Position numbers and translations under genes: made by a program
The notes under the pieces: model-generated
What the model was told of the DNA's origin: nothing
The model's database searches: none
What the model saw: only the letters and a program-made list of their open reading frames with translations
Part shown: positions 9,407 to 16,868 of the stretch, one piece after another
Numbering within the stretch: the stretch's first letter is position 1
Layout: every line of letters begins with the position of its first letter
Assembly (NCBI RefSeq): GCF_001654495.1
Contig: NZ_CP015849.1
Span: forward strand, 6,489,001-6,553,000
Reading direction: 5' to 3'
Length of the DNA stretch: 64,000 nucleotides
Source of the DNA: Streptomyces sp. SAT1
GTDB taxonomy: Bacteria > Actinomycetota > Actinomycetes > Streptomycetales > Streptomycetaceae

Positions 9407-9412
9407 ATGCTA
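9407..9412 (-). promoter_or_regulatory. Possible -10 box giving a leaderless mutA transcript
   Basis: On the minus strand TAGCAT ends 6 nt before the mutA ATG, and no ribosome-binding sequence lies between. That arrangement would start transcription at or next to the ATG, a leaderless mRNA, which is common in actinomycetes. No good -35 is seen. The remaining 300 bp up to the thiI remnant hold only the hairpin at 9738-9762 and GC-rich sequence without a supportable gene. Confidence 0.3.
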
Positions 9413-9737
9413 GGGCAGTCCGGTGGAGCGCAGGCAGAGGCCGAGGTTGTGACCTTGTTCTCTCCCGGAGTGTGGCGTAGGCCGCTCGGGTGAAAGCGAC
9501 GGCGCGCTGCCGCCCGCGTGGGGCGGGTGGCCGTACGGGTCCTTCCGCGCCCGAGCCCGGAAACGGGGCCGCGGGCGGGGCGGGGCGAGGCGAGGCGGGC
9601 GCGGGGGCGGGTCGCGCGGGCGGAGGCGGCGCGCTGCCGGGGGCCGGGCCGTGCCGGGAGGACCGCTTGGCGCCCCCGCGGCGGTGCTTCCGGCGCGGCC
9701 GGCCGGTGGCCCCGCCCGGTCGTCGAGGCCGCGTCCG

Positions 9738-9762
9738 GTGCCGGCGAGCGGCTCGCCGGCAC
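9738..9762 (-). terminator. Hairpin terminator after thiI
   Basis: A perfect 11-bp stem GTGCCGGCGAG / CTCGCCGGCAC with a 3-nt loop lies 42 bp past the thiI stop, in position to end the nrdIEF-thiI transcript and to separate it from mutA. Confidence 0.6.
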
Positions 9763-9804
9763 GGTGTGCCCCCTTCAGCGGTGACGGGTACGGCCTCATG
9801 GTGG

Positions 9805-10942
9805 TCAGGCCGGTGCGGGGGCCGGGCAGGTGGGCGCCGGGGTCTCGGGGAGGGGGCCGGTGTCCGCGCCGGGCAGCATCACCCGGGCGCTCGCCAGCAG
9901 TGCCGCCGTCACCTCGTCGAGGTCGAGGCGGCGTTCCACGGCGCGCAGCCGGGGCAGGCCCGCCCGGGTGCTGGCGCGCGGCGGGGCGAGGAGCTGGCAG
10001 CAGTCCTCGTCGGGCAGCACCGAGATCTCCGCGGTGCCGACGCGCACGGCCTCGTCGATGATCTCCTGCTTCTCCCAGCCGATCAGCGGACGCAGCACCG
10101 GCAGCGCCGCCGCCTCGTCCACCGCCGCGAGGTTGGCCAGTGTCTGGCTGGCCACCTGCCCCAGGCTGTCGCCGGTCACCAGCGCCTCGGCGCCGGTACG
10201 GGCGGCGAGTGCCGAGGCGGTGCGGATCATCAGGCGGCGCTGGGCGACGACCTGGAGCCGCCCGGCGCCCGCCACGGCGAGCTGCTTCTGCGCCTTGCCC
10301 AGCGCGATGACGTGCAGCCGTCCGGGCGGCTGGTACCGGTTCAGCTCCCGGGCCAGGGCGTACGCCTTGTACACCGACGCCGGGTTCGTGTACGGGGCGC
10401 CGCTGAAGTGCACGAAGTCGCAGTGCAGCCCGCGCCGCATGGCCCGGTGCGCGGCCACCGGAGAGTCGTAGCCCCCGGACAGCAGCGCGAGGGCCCGCCC
10501 GCTGGAGCCGACCGGCAGCCCGGTCAGCCCCCGGTGCCGCCGCCAGGACAGGTACGTCTCCTTGCGGTCGATCTCCACGGACAGCGTCACCTCGGGCCGG
10601 GTGAGGTCGACGCGCAGCCCGGGTGATCTCCTCCAGGGTGCTGGGCACCCGCAGGGCCGGTTCGACGGAGTTGAAGCCGATCACCCGGCGCGCCCGCTCC
10701 ACCAGCGCGTCCTGCGGGACCTGCCCGCCGACCACGGTGACGTTCTGCGCGGTCTTGATCCAGGTCGAGCCGCCGATCCCGCGCAGCGCGATCCGCAGGT
10801 TGTCGTGCAGCCGCTCGGTGAACCGGTGCCGGTTGCGGCCCTTGAGGAAGATCTCGCCGTGCTTGAGCAGGACGCAGGCGCCGTGCGGCGCGGTGCCCGC
10901 CCGGGGAGCGGGCACCTGGGGGTTGCCGGACATAGCGGACAT
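9805..10942 (-). pseudogene. thiI: thiI (tRNA 4-thiouridine synthase / thiamine sulfur transfer), internally deleted
   Basis: Two frames together make ThiI. The first, from 10942 to about 10622, begins MSAMSGN and holds the start of the THUMP region (LKHGEIFLKGRN, VIGFNSVEPAL). The second, from about 10619 to 9805, resumes at RVDLTRPEVTLSVEID and holds the PP-loop pyrophosphatase motif SGGYDSP and the GDSLGQVASQTL motif. Compared with the E. coli protein, roughly 45 residues between THUMP and the adenylation domain are missing. The join at about 10617-10624 also changes frame. GAGAGG precedes the ATG at 5 nt, and the gene starts 9 bp after nrdF. The first frame, if translated alone, would run on as junk to 9410. 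An internal GTG restart at about 10590 could still make the PP-loop half. Confidence 0.82.
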
Positions 10943-10951
10943 GTGAGCCTC

Positions 10952-11974
10952 TCAGAAGTCCCAGTCGTCGTCGGAGGTGTTCTCCGCCTTGCCCATGACG
11001 TACGAGGAGCCGGAGCCGGAGAAGAAGTCGTGGTTCTCGTCCGCGCCGGGCGAGAGCGCCGCCAGGATCTCCGGGTTGACCTCGGTCTCGTCCGCGCCGA
11101 AGCGGGCCGGGTAACCGAGGTTCATCAGCGCCTTGTTCGCGTTGTAGCGGACGAAGACGGCCACGTCGTCCATCAGGCCCAGCGGCTCGTACAGCTCGCC
11201 CGAGTAGCGCAGCTCCAGCTCGTACAGCTCCTCCAGCAGCGCATGGGTGAAGGCGCGCATCTCCTCCTGACCCGCCGCCGTCAGCCGCTCAAGGCCGCGC
11301 TGGAACTTGTAGCCGGAGTAGTAGCCGTGCACCGCCTTGTCGCGCAGGATCAGCCGGATCATGTCGGCGGTGTTGGTGAGCAGCGCGTGCGTGGAGAAGT
11401 GCAGCGGCAGATAGAAGCCCGCGTACAGCAGCAGCGACGACAGCAGCGTGGAGGCGACCTTCCGCTTGAGCGGGTCGTCGCCGTAGTAGTGCGCGAGGAC
11501 GGCCTTGCAGCGCTGCTGGAGGACGTCGTTGGCCACCGCCCAGCGGTAGGCGTCGTCGATCTCCGGGGTGCTGGAGAGGGTGGAGAACACCGAGGAGTAG
11601 CTGCGGGCGTGCACGGCCTGCATGAAGGCGATGTTGGTGTACACGGCCTGCTCGTGCTCGGTGCGCGCGTCCTGGATCTGCACGATCTCGCCGACCGTGG
11701 CCTGCACGGTGTCGAGCATGGTCAGACCGGTGAACACCCGCATGGTCAGGGTGCGTTCGCCCGCGGTGAGCCGCTGCTGCCAGGCGCCCACGTCGTTGGA
11801 GAGCGGCACCTTCTCGGGCAGCCAGAAGTTGGCGGTGAGCCGGTTCCACACCTCCAGGTCCTTCTCGTCGGTGACGCGGTTCCAGTTGACCGGGCGCAGC
11901 CGGGCGGCCGGGTCCTGGCGGAAGGCCGGCGGGGTGACCGAGGTCTCGGTCAGCGGGGCGGGGGTGGTGGTCAT
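10952..11974 (-). CDS. nrdF: Class Ib ribonucleotide reductase, small (radical) subunit
   Basis: This 340-residue di-metal subunit generates the tyrosyl radical for NrdE. Ferritin-like helices carry the metal ligands in the expected spots: the Glu within ARTEHEQAVY followed by HARSYSSVFSTL, and a second pair around FYLPLHFSTHALL and DKAVHGYY. The ATG at 11974 opens MTTTPAPLTE; a longer in-frame reading to 12187 is unsupported. It starts 34 bp after nrdE. Together with NrdI it points to the Mn or Fe class Ib system rather than class Ia. Confidence 0.92.
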   Translation of the reverse strand: MTTTPAPLTETSVTPPAFRQDPAARLRPVNWNRVTDEKDLEVWNRLTANFWLPEKVPLSNDVGAWQQRLTAGERTLTMRVFTGLTMLDTVQATVGEIVQIQDARTEHEQAVYTNIAFMQAVHARSYSSVFSTLSSTPEIDDAYRWAVANDVLQQRCKAVLAHYYGDDPLKRKVASTLLSSLLLYAGFYLPLHFSTHALLTNTADMIRLILRDKAVHGYYSGYKFQRGLERLTAAGQEEMRAFTHALLEELYELELRYSGELYEPLGLMDDVAVFVRYNANKALMNLGYPARFGADETEVNPEILAALSPGADENHDFFSGSGSSYVMGKAENTSDDDWDF

Positions 11975-12008
11975 CGGGGTGCTTTCGTGAACGGGGCGTG
12001 CGAGGGGG

Positions 12009-14177
12009 TCACAGGGTGCAGGACAGGCAGTTCTCGATCTCGGTGCCCTCCAGGGCCTCCTGGCGCAGCCGGATGTAGTAGAGCGTCTTGATGCCCTGGC
12101 GCCAGGCGAGGATCTGCGCCTTGTTGAGGTCGCGGGTGGTGGCCGTGTCCCGGAAGAACAGGGTGCAGCTGAGGCCCTGGTCGACATGGCGGGTGGCCGC
12201 GGCGTAGGTGGCGATGATCTTCTCGTAGCCGATCTCGTACGCGTCCTGGAAGTACTCCAGGTTGTCGTTGTCCATGTGCGGCGCCGGGTAGTAGACGCGG
12301 CCGAGCCTGCCCTCCTTGCGGATCTCCACCTTCGAGGCGATCGGGTGGATGGAGGCGGTCGAGTCGTTGATGTAGCTGATGGACCCGGTCGGCGGCACGG
12401 CCTGGAGGTACTGGTTGTAGATGCCGTGCTCCCGCACCGACCGCTTCAGCTCCCGCCAGTCGTCCTGGGTGGGCAGCGCGATCCCCGCGTCGGCGAACAG
12501 CTCCCGCACCCGCTCGGTGGCCGGCTCCCACACCCGCTCGGTGTACTTGTCGAAGTACGAGCCATCGGCGTACGCGGACTTCTCGAACCCGTCGAAGGCG
12601 GTGCCGCGTTCGATCGCGATCCGGTTCGAGGCGCGCAGCGCGTGGTAGGCGATCGTGCAGAAGTACAGGTCGGTGAAGTCGACGCCCTCCTCGCTGCCGT
12701 AGTGGATGCGCTGCGAGGCGAGGTAGCCGTGCAGGTTCATCTGGCCCAGGCCGATGGAGTGCGACAGGTCGTTGCCGTGCGCCACGGACGGCACCGCGTC
12801 GATGTGCGACTGGTCGGAGACGGACGTCAGGCCGCGCACCGCCGTCTCCACGCTCGCGCCGAGGTCGGGGGAGGCCATGGCGGCGGCGATGTTCAGCGAG
12901 CCCAGGTTGCAGGAGATGTCCCGGCCGACGCTCTCGTAGCCGAGCGAGGCGTCGTACGTGCTCGGCGTGTTCACCTGGAGGATCTCCGAGCACAGGTTGG
13001 ACATGTTGATCCAGCCCGGGACCGGGTTGGCCCGGTTCACGGTGTCCTCGAACAGCAGGTACGGGTAGCCCGACTCGAACTGCAGCTCCGCGATCGTCTT
13101 GAAGAACTCGCGGGCGCTGAGCGTGGTCCTGCGGATGCGCGGGTTGGCGACCAGGTCGTCGTAGTGCTCGCTGACGGAGAGATCGGCCAGCGGCCTGCCG
13201 TACTCGCGCTCCACGTCGTAGGGCGAGAACAGGTGCATGTCCTCGTCGCGCTTGGCCAGTTCGAAGGTGATGTCCGGGACGACCACGCCCAGCGACAGCG
13301 TCTTGATGCGGATCTTCTCGTCCGCGTTCTCCCGCTTGGTGTCCAGGAACCGCATGATGTCCGGGTGGTGGGCGTGCAGGTACACCGCGCCCGCGCCCTG
13401 GCGCGCGCCGAGCTGGTTGGCGTAGGAGAAGGAATCCTCCAGCAGTTTCATCACCGGGACCACCCCGGAGGACTGGTTCTCGATCTTCTTGATCGGGGCG
13501 CCCTGTTCGCGCAGGTTGGTCAGCAGCAGCGCCACCCCGCCGCCGCGCTTGGACAGCTGGAGCGCCGAGTTGACGCCCCGGCCGATGGACTCCAGGTTGT
13601 CCTCGACGCGCAGCAGGAAGCAGGAGACCAGCTCGCCGCGCTGCGCCTTGCCCGCGTTGAGGAAGGTCGGTGTGGCCGGCTGGAAGCGGCCGGTCATCAT
13701 CTCGTCCACCAGCCGGGACGCCAGCGCCTCGTCCCCGGCGCCGAGGAAGAGCGCGGTCGCGGCCACCCGGTCCTCGTAGCGCTCCAGGTAGCGGGAGCCG
13801 TCGAAGGTCTTGAGCGTGTACGACGTGTAGTACTTGAACGCGCCGAGGAAGGTGCGGAAGCGGTGCTCATGGGCGTACGCCTGCCGGTACAGGCCCTTGA
13901 CGAACTCCCAGTCGTAGCGCCGGATCGGGGCTTCCTCGTAGTAGTCGTTCTCGATCAGGTGGTCGATCTTCTCCTTGAGGGTGGGGAAGACCACCGTGTT
14001 CGGGTTGACGTGCTGGAGGAAGTACTGGCGTACGGCCTCGCGGTCCTTGTCGAACTGGATGCGGCCGTCGCAGTCGTACATGTTCAGCAGGGCGTTGAGC
14101 GCGTGGTAGTCCTTGCGCGTACCGACCGACTCGCGCCGGGCGGTGATCACGCCGCCGCCGATGAGTGTCGTGTCCAA
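12009..14177 (-). CDS. nrdE: Class Ib ribonucleotide reductase, large (catalytic) subunit
   Basis: This 722-residue catalytic chain reduces ribonucleoside diphosphates. There is no N-terminal ATP-cone, which fits class Ib. Recognisable parts are FQPATPTFLNAGKAQRGELVS with its redox Cys, SNLCSEI with the thiyl-radical Cys, PPTGSISYI, and the C-terminal CLSC pair that relays electrons from NrdH or thioredoxin. The start is taken as TTG 14177 (MDTTLIGG). It follows GAGGACG, overlaps nrdI by 31 nt, and matches the usual NrdE length of about 700. The overlap suggests coupled translation. Confidence 0.93.
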   Translation of the reverse strand: MDTTLIGGGVITARRESVGTRKDYHALNALLNMYDCDGRIQFDKDREAVRQYFLQHVNPNTVVFPTLKEKIDHLIENDYYEEAPIRRYDWEFVKGLYRQAYAHEHRFRTFLGAFKYYTSYTLKTFDGSRYLERYEDRVAATALFLGAGDEALASRLVDEMMTGRFQPATPTFLNAGKAQRGELVSCFLLRVEDNLESIGRGVNSALQLSKRGGGVALLLTNLREQGAPIKKIENQSSGVVPVMKLLEDSFSYANQLGARQGAGAVYLHAHHPDIMRFLDTKRENADEKIRIKTLSLGVVVPDITFELAKRDEDMHLFSPYDVEREYGRPLADLSVSEHYDDLVANPRIRRTTLSAREFFKTIAELQFESGYPYLLFEDTVNRANPVPGWINMSNLCSEILQVNTPSTYDASLGYESVGRDISCNLGSLNIAAAMASPDLGASVETAVRGLTSVSDQSHIDAVPSVAHGNDLSHSIGLGQMNLHGYLASQRIHYGSEEGVDFTDLYFCTIAYHALRASNRIAIERGTAFDGFEKSAYADGSYFDKYTERVWEPATERVRELFADAGIALPTQDDWRELKRSVREHGIYNQYLQAVPPTGSISYINDSTASIHPIASKVEIRKEGRLGRVYYPAPHMDNDNLEYFQDAYEIGYEKIIATYAAATRHVDQGLSCTLFFRDTATTRDLNKAQILAWRQGIKTLYYIRLRQEALEGTEIENCLSCTL

Positions 14178-14566
14178 AACGTCCTCAGTCCTTTCCTCAC
14201 GGCACGGACGTCGCGCTCCGTGCCCAGCAGTTCGAATCGGTACAGCTCGGGAACCCCGCACTTCGCCGCGATCACCCGTCCGGCCAGGCAGTAGTCCACG
14301 CCGAAGTTGGTGTTGCCGGACGCGATGACCCCGCGCAGCAGCGCGCGGTTGGCCTCGACGTTCAGAAAGCGGATCACCTGCCTGGGGACCGCCCCGGCGC
14401 GTTCGCCGCCGCCGTAGGTCGGCGTGATCAGCACATACGGCCCGGTCATCCGCGGCAGGCCGTCGCGGTGCGGATGCAGGGGGATGCGCGTGGCGGGCAG
14501 ACTCAGCTTCTCCACGAAGCGCTTGGTGTTCTCCGAGACGCTGGAGAAATACACGAGGCCGCTCAT
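14147..14566 (-). CDS. nrdI: NrdI flavodoxin, activator of class Ib RNR
   Basis: This 139-residue flavodoxin-like protein supplies oxidant to NrdF for assembly of the dimanganese-tyrosyl radical. The FMN phosphate loop is YFSSVSENTKRFV near the N terminus. The segments LITPTYGGG and GVIASGNTNFG are the other two flavin loops and are diagnostic for NrdI. AGGAG stands 9 nt before the ATG. It is the first gene of the operon, directly behind a cobalamin riboswitch leader. Confidence 0.93.
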   Translation of the reverse strand: MSGLVYFSSVSENTKRFVEKLSLPATRIPLHPHRDGLPRMTGPYVLITPTYGGGERAGAVPRQVIRFLNVEANRALLRGVIASGNTNFGVDYCLAGRVIAAKCGVPELYRFELLGTERDVRAVRKGLRTFWTRHSSAAA

Positions 14567-14749
14567 CGACCGCCGCTCCTCTCGCTCGTTCCCGTCCCTG
14601 TCCGAGGACCGGGGGAGGAGGAGCGTCGCGGCGCGTACGGCGGGGCCGGGCGGCGGCGGAAGAAGGGCACGCCGGACCCGGGTCCGTGCTGCTGCCACGC
14701 GGCCCTCCCTCGGGGCCTCGGAGCACGCACGCCGCTCGTCGGCGTACGC

Positions 14750-14950
14750 ACCGGTGGCAGGTCTTCGGACTCGCGGGCGTGTCTCGTGTCGTACGAGACG
14801 TCTACTGGCCGTCGCTTCCCAGGCCCGGTCCACCGGGTCCAGTGCGTATGACGGCGGTCGTTCCCGCTCACCGCTGCGGGGCAGTCCCGGATTCCCACCG
14901 GGTTCCCTCTTGCCTCGCCCGGCACCGGAGTGCCTGGCGAACCACCAGCA
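14750..14950 (-). ncRNA. Cobalamin (B12) riboswitch in the nrdIEF leader
   Basis: Read on the minus strand, the leader shows the conserved cobalamin-riboswitch core in order: AGAGGGAACCCGGTGGGAAT, then CCGGGACTGCCCCGCAGCGG, then a GGGAAG...GCCAGTAGAC B12-box variant, and the 3' closing GAGTCCGAAGACCTGCC. The aptamer lies about 185 nt upstream of the nrdI start. The stretch between, with inverted repeats such as GTACGCCG/CGGCGTGC (around 14722-14745), would be the expression platform. Known precedent: in S. coelicolor a B12 riboswitch shuts off the oxygen-dependent nrdABS operon so that the B12-dependent class II enzyme takes over. Here the same logic would govern a class Ib operon. Confidence 0.92.
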
Positions 14951-14956
14951 CGGCCA

Positions 14957-15004
14957 ACACTACATCTAGAACGCTGCCATGGTGCACAGCCCCAGATGTT
15001 GTGT
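14957..15004 (-). promoter_or_regulatory. Two tandem NrdR boxes, 32 bp apart
   Basis: Two 16-bp sites fit the published NrdR consensus acaCwAtATaTwGtgt: ACACTACATCTAGAAC (14957-14972) and GCCCCAGATGTTGTGT (14989-15004). Their starts are exactly 32 bp apart, about three helical turns, the usual spacing for cooperative binding of the RNR-specific repressor NrdR. They lie immediately upstream of the riboswitch, where the promoter must be. The sites and spacing are seen; NrdR itself is not encoded in the window. Confidence 0.8.
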
Positions 15005-15015
15005 CTTCGAGGAAA

Positions 15016-15031
15016 CTTAGGTATACCTAAG
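15016..15031. promoter_or_regulatory. Perfect 16-bp palindrome, DtxR/IdeR-like metal box
   Basis: CTTAGGTATACCTAAG is a perfect palindrome, AT-rich in a GC-rich setting, 12 bp upstream of the NrdR boxes. Its TTAGGT/ACCTAA half-sites match those of actinobacterial DtxR/IdeR/DmdR iron boxes (TTAGGTTAGSCTAACCTAA), but the two halves are 5 bp closer. It could therefore be a manganese- or iron-responsive MntR/DmdR-type operator. Metal control would suit a metal-dependent class Ib reductase. From 15032 to 15455 no gene or further clear site is seen, apart from the start region of the divergent phosphatase gene. Confidence 0.5.
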
Positions 15032-15455
15032 CCCTGTCGCGGTGGCGGTAGCGGCGCACGGCGCGCGGACCCGGAAACGGCACTGGGCGGGAAGCGCCGT
15101 ACCCGCGCTTCCCGCCCGCCTCCCAGGGCACCCCCGTCACCACCCCTCCTCCGGACCCCTTCCGTCCCCGTTCCGGCGCCTTTCCGGCCCCCTATTCCGG
15201 CCCCGCCGTGTCCCCGCGCGCGGACACGGCGGCCGGGGCGCCGGACGGCGCCCCCCGGTGCCCGGCCCCGCCCGCGCCGCGCCGCGAAGAGGGGGCCGAT
15301 AGGGTGTCCCCGCGCGGCGTGCGGGCCCGTCGCCGGGCAGTGGGAGCAGGTCCGCGGTTCAGATGTCGGAGACGGTCCGGGCGACGGGCCGGACCACGGC
15401 GGGCGCGAGGGTCGCCCGGAGCGGACTGCGGGCGGCGGAGGACGGCGGAGCGGTG

Positions 15456-16844
15456 ATGGCGGACGACCGGAACGGGCCACGGGACGGGCACGAGGAGCCG
15501 CGGACAGGCGACGCGGCGGGGGAGGACCCGTACGCCTCACTGCTCGACCTGCCGCTCAGCTCCGACCTGAACCGCATCGGCGAGCAACTGCGCGCCCTGG
15601 CGCGTGCCCAGAGCACCCTTCAGGAACTCCTCCAGGCGGTCGTCGACATCACCGGGGACCTGGACCTGCCCAGGGTGCTGCGCCGTATCGTGCGCACCGC
15701 CATGGACCTGGTCGGCGCGCGCTACGGCGCCATGGGCGTCCTCGACGAGGAGGGGCGGCTGCTGGACGAGTTCATCCCGCTCGGCCTGAGCGCGCAGGAA
15801 CTCGCGGACCTGAAGGGCGTGGAGCTGCCCAGGGGCCGGGGGCTGCTGGGCCACCTGATCCACCACCCCGAGCCGCTGCGGGTGCGCGACATCTCCCGGC
15901 ATCCGGAGTCCGCCGGGTTCCCGCCCGGCCACCCGCCGATGAACACCCTGCTCGGCGTGGCCATCAGCGTGCGCGGACGCGTCTACGGCAACCTCTACCT
16001 CTCCGAGCGCAAGGACGGCCAGCCCTTCGACCGGCACGACGAGGGCGTCATCCGGGCGCTCGCCGGCACCGCCGGGGTGGCCATCGAGAACGCCCGCCTC
16101 TACCACCAGGCCCGCAACAGCGCCGAGCAGTTCCAGCGGCTCCTGCTGCCCCGGCTGCCCGACCTGAGGCCCTTCGCCGCCGGCGCGGCCTACCGCCCGG
16201 CCAGCGCACCCGCCGCGGTGGGCGGCGACTGGTACGACGCGATGCGGCTGCCCGACGGCGCCTGCGTGGCCGTCATCGGCGACGTGGTCGGCCACGATCT
16301 GCGGGCCGCCGCCGACATGGCGCAGATCCGCAACATGCTGCGGGCGCTCTACTACGACCGGGGCACCCCGCCCAGCACCTCCCTCACCCGGCTCGACCGC
16401 ATCATCCACTCCCTGGACGAGGCGCCTGTCGCCACCGCGCTGCTGGCCCGCCTCGAACCGGTGGAGGGCGCCTGGCAGTTGCACTGGTCCAGCGCCGGGC
16501 ACCCGCCGCCGCTCCTGCTGCTGCCCGACGGCCGCGTCCGCTACCTGGACACCGACCCCGGACTGCCCCTCGGCGTGGCGCCCGACCTCGCCCGGCCCGA
16601 TCACCGCGAGTCCGTCCCCGTGGACAGCACCGTCGTCCTGTACACGGACGGCCTGGTGGAGGTCCCCGGCCGGTCCATCGACGAGGGCCTCGCCGAGCTC
16701 GCCGCCACCGCGTCGCGCCACGCCGGACGGCCACCCGAGGAACTGTGCCGGGCGCTGGCCGAGCACCATCCCAGCGACGGCCACGACGACATGGCGGTCC
16801 TCGCCCTGCGCACCCCGCCCCTCACCGGCTACGCCCGTACGTAG
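15456..16844 (+). CDS. GAF-domain SpoIIE-type PP2C phosphatase
   Basis: This 462-residue cytosolic signalling phosphatase is predicted to dephosphorylate an anti-sigma antagonist in a partner-switching cascade. A GAF sensor domain spans about residues 55-215 (RYGAMGVLDEEGRLLDEF to GTAGVAIENARLY). A SpoIIE/RsbU PP2C domain follows (about 240-455). It has the metal-binding Asp residues in VGGDWYDA and VIGDVVGHD, the SAGHPPPLLL motif and the C-terminal DDMAVL. ATG 15456 follows GGCGGAG at 5 nt and is preferred. An in-frame ATG at 15363 would add 31 residues of low complexity. The gene is monocistronic and diverges from the nrd operon. Confidence 0.92.
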   Translation: MADDRNGPRDGHEEPRTGDAAGEDPYASLLDLPLSSDLNRIGEQLRALARAQSTLQELLQAVVDITGDLDLPRVLRRIVRTAMDLVGARYGAMGVLDEEGRLLDEFIPLGLSAQELADLKGVELPRGRGLLGHLIHHPEPLRVRDISRHPESAGFPPGHPPMNTLLGVAISVRGRVYGNLYLSERKDGQPFDRHDEGVIRALAGTAGVAIENARLYHQARNSAEQFQRLLLPRLPDLRPFAAGAAYRPASAPAAVGGDWYDAMRLPDGACVAVIGDVVGHDLRAAADMAQIRNMLRALYYDRGTPPSTSLTRLDRIIHSLDEAPVATALLARLEPVEGAWQLHWSSAGHPPPLLLLPDGRVRYLDTDPGLPLGVAPDLARPDHRESVPVDSTVVLYTDGLVEVPGRSIDEGLAELAATASRHAGRPPEELCRALAEHHPSDGHDDMAVLALRTPPLTGYART

Positions 16845-16868
16845 GCCGCCGCCGGGCGCGGCCCCGCC

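Noticed and set aside
12009..14177. Class Ia NrdA or class II NrdJ
   Set aside because: There is no ATP-cone at the N terminus, NrdI is present upstream and an NrdF-type subunit downstream; class II would need no small subunit.
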